From Eubacteriales bacterium (GTDB lineage Bacteria > Bacillota > Clostridia > Peptostreptococcales > Anaerovoracaceae), in NCBI GenBank assembly GCA_028872475.1, contig JAQYMQ010000023.1, positions 1-64,000 of the forward strand: a stretch of 64,000 nucleotides of DNA, written 5' to 3'. The translations under genes and the position numbers were made by a program. A model generated the notes under the pieces. The model saw only the letters and a program-made list of their open reading frames with translations, was not told where the DNA came from and did no database searches. This document shows, in pieces, positions 62,574 to 64,000 of the stretch. The stretch's first letter is position 1, and every line of letters begins with the position of its first letter.

Positions 62574-64000
62574 CTATTTTACAACTATATTTACTAATCT
62601 TCCTGGTACAGCAATTACCTTAACAATTGTCTTTCCATATATTAATGCACTTATCTTCTGATTTTCTAAAGCCGCTGTCTCTAAGTCCTGTTTTGTTGCC
62701 TTCGTAGGCACATCAATTTTTTCTTTCACTTTGCCATTAATTTGAATTACTATTTCAATAGTATCTCTAACAAGTGCTTTCTCATCAATTACAGGCCAAC
62801 TTTCAAGAGTTACAGATTCTTTTTTACCTAAAGCTTCCCACATTTCTTCGCATACAAACGGCGTAAATGGCGAAAGAATTACTACAAGTTTTTCAATTAC
62901 AGCTCTAAATAATTTTGCATTAAAGTTTTCGCTTTCCTTGTACTTGTACATTGCATTTACAAGTTCCATAATCATTGAAATTGCAGTATTAAAATTGAAT
63001 CTATCGCCAATATCTTCTCCTACCTTCTTAACAGTAGAATTTAATATAAATAACAATTCTTTATCTTCTTTAGATATAGGAGTTTCATCTGCCACAATAT
63101 CTTTGAATTCTTCGACATTTTCAAAAACCATCTTATAAACACGATTAATAAATCTATGAGAGCCTTCTACTCCGCTATCAGACCAATCTAATTCCTTTTC
63201 TGGTGGTGCGGCAAACAAAATGAATAATCTTGCTGTATCTGTTCCATATTTACCACAAATTTCAGCTGGAGTAACTACATTACCAATAGATTTACTCATC
63301 TTTCTTCCATCTTTTATAACCATTCCCTGAGTCAAAAGATTTTCAAACGGTTCAGTCGTTTTCACTAATCCCATATCATAGAATACCATTTGGAAAAATC
63401 TTGCATATAGCAAATGTAATATTGCATGCTCAACTCCACCAATGTATTGGTCGACATTCATCCAATAATCCGTCTTTTTAGTGTCAAATATCTTATCTGC
63501 ATTATTTGCATCACAAAATCTCAAGAAATACCAAGATGAATCCAAAAATGTATCCATAGTATCAATTTCTCTTGTTGCAGGTTGTCCACACTTAGGACAT
63601 ACCGTATCAGCAAACGTTTTACTACTTGCAATCGGCGACTTTCCTTTACCGGTAAATTCAACATCCTCAGGCAATAAAACTGGTAGATTTTCTTCTTTTT
63701 CAGGAACCCAACCACAATGCTCACAATAAATCATAGGAATTGGAGTTCCCCAATATCTCTGTCTTGAGATTAGCCAGTCACGTAATTTATAATTTACAGT
63801 CTTTTCTGCTATATTTTTTTCGGCTAACTTTGCAACAATTTTATCTAAAGCTTCGCCACTATATAATCCGTCAAATTCACCTGAATTAATCATCTTTCCT
63901 TCAGCAACAAAGGCTTCTGTTAAATTATTAATATCAATACTTTCATCAGATGGCTCGACTACAGGAATAATTTCAAGATCAAACTTTTTGGCAAATTCAA
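62574..64000 (-). CDS. leuS: Leucyl-tRNA synthetase, C-terminal part (cut by window edge)
   Basis: LeuRS charges tRNA-Leu. The frame is open to the right edge, so the 5' half is outside. The visible part of about 475 residues includes the end of the editing domain, [19 protein letters not shown], a zinc-type [20 protein letters not shown], the KMSKS loop ([10 protein letters not shown]) and the anticodon-binding and C-terminal domains (ending [12 protein letters not shown]). rnj starts about 55 nt downstream on the same strand. Confidence 0.95.
   Translation of the reverse strand, partial: EFAKKFDLEIIPVVEPSDESIDINNLTEAFVAEGKMINSGEFDGLYSGEALDKIVAKLAEKNIAEKTVNYKLRDWLISRQRYWGTPIPMIYCEHCGWVPEKEENLPVLLPEDVEFTGKGKSPIASSKTFADTVCPKCGQPATREIDTMDTFLDSSWYFLRFCDANNADKIFDTKKTDYWMNVDQYIGGVEHAILHLLYARFFQMVFYDMGLVKTTEPFENLLTQGMVIKDGRKMSKSIGNVVTPAEICGKYGTDTARLFILFAAPPEKELDWSDSGVEGSHRFINRVYKMVFENVEEFKDIVADETPISKEDKELLFILNSTVKKVGEDIGDRFNFNTAISMIMELVNAMYKYKESENFNAKLFRAVIEKLVVILSPFTPFVCEEMWEALGKKESVTLESWPVIDEKALVRDTIEIVIQINGKVKEKIDVPTKATKQDLETAALENQKISALIYGKTIVKVIAVPGRLVNIVVK

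Overview
The window is AT-rich DNA from a strictly anaerobic, low-GC Gram-positive bacterium (Bacillota, class Clostridia). The evidence is an [FeFe]-hydrogenase, an acyl-CoA dehydrogenase with a ferredoxin-type EtfAB, the HlyD-like/yggS/sepF/divIVA/lspA/rluD and radC/mreBCD/pbp2 gene orders, PrkC/PrpC, RNase J and RqcH. The species cannot be fixed from the sequence. Almost all genes lie on the minus strand. The plus-strand exceptions are an integrase tail, an aconitase operon (15.1-19.5 kb), a block at 45.8-49.0 kb and yicC.

Layout: 1-0.6 kb is the 3' end of an integrative element (tyrosine integrase) abutting lexA. 1.4-6.3 kb is redox: hydrogenase, etfA, etfB and an acyl-CoA dehydrogenase, with a Rex-like palindrome at the promoter. 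6.6-15 kb runs HlyD-like, yggS, sepF, divIVA, lspA, rluD, murE, cysteine desulfurase, thiI. 15-19.5 kb is acn, icd, a GntR regulator and a nitroreductase. 19.6-21.3 kb encodes a secreted metallo-beta-lactamase-fold protein with choline-binding-type repeats. 21.5-29 kb is radC, mreB, mreC, mreD, pbp2, minD, gmk, rpoZ. 29-44.7 kb holds asnA, priA, def, fmt, rsmB, prpC, prkC, rsgA, rpe, ddl, thrS, then nrdR, cmk and a DUF1015 gene. 44.8-49 kb is queH, a tandem intergenic repeat, a YhcC-type radical SAM gene, an RNase H-fold exonuclease, a YedE/YeeE-family transporter with an in-frame TGA, and a TusA/SirA-like gene. 49.1-49.8 kb is a small relic-like island. 50-64 kb is rqcH, yicC, a Na/Pi transporter, HIT, mtaB, a U32 gene, an O-methyltransferase, mltG, efp, a YlbF-family gene, rnjA and the 3' part of leuS.

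Most of the window is housekeeping: cell wall and shape, translation and RNA modification, and anaerobic electron transfer.

The strongest unusual signals are: (1) the YedE-like gene, read through a TGA followed at the right distance by a SECIS-like hairpin, next to a TusA/SirA-like gene, so probably a selenoprotein; (2) a full-length PriA whose Walker A and motif VI have been replaced while all eight zinc cysteines remain; (3) a 119-bp tandem repeat, each copy with a 28-codon ORF just after a TATAAT; (4) two genes, lspA and yicC, with a hairpin between Shine-Dalgarno and AUG and the same 26-nt linear spacing; (5) a MinD in the mre operon without MinC, MinE or a visible membrane-targeting helix. 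No tRNA, rRNA, CRISPR array or complete insertion sequence was seen.
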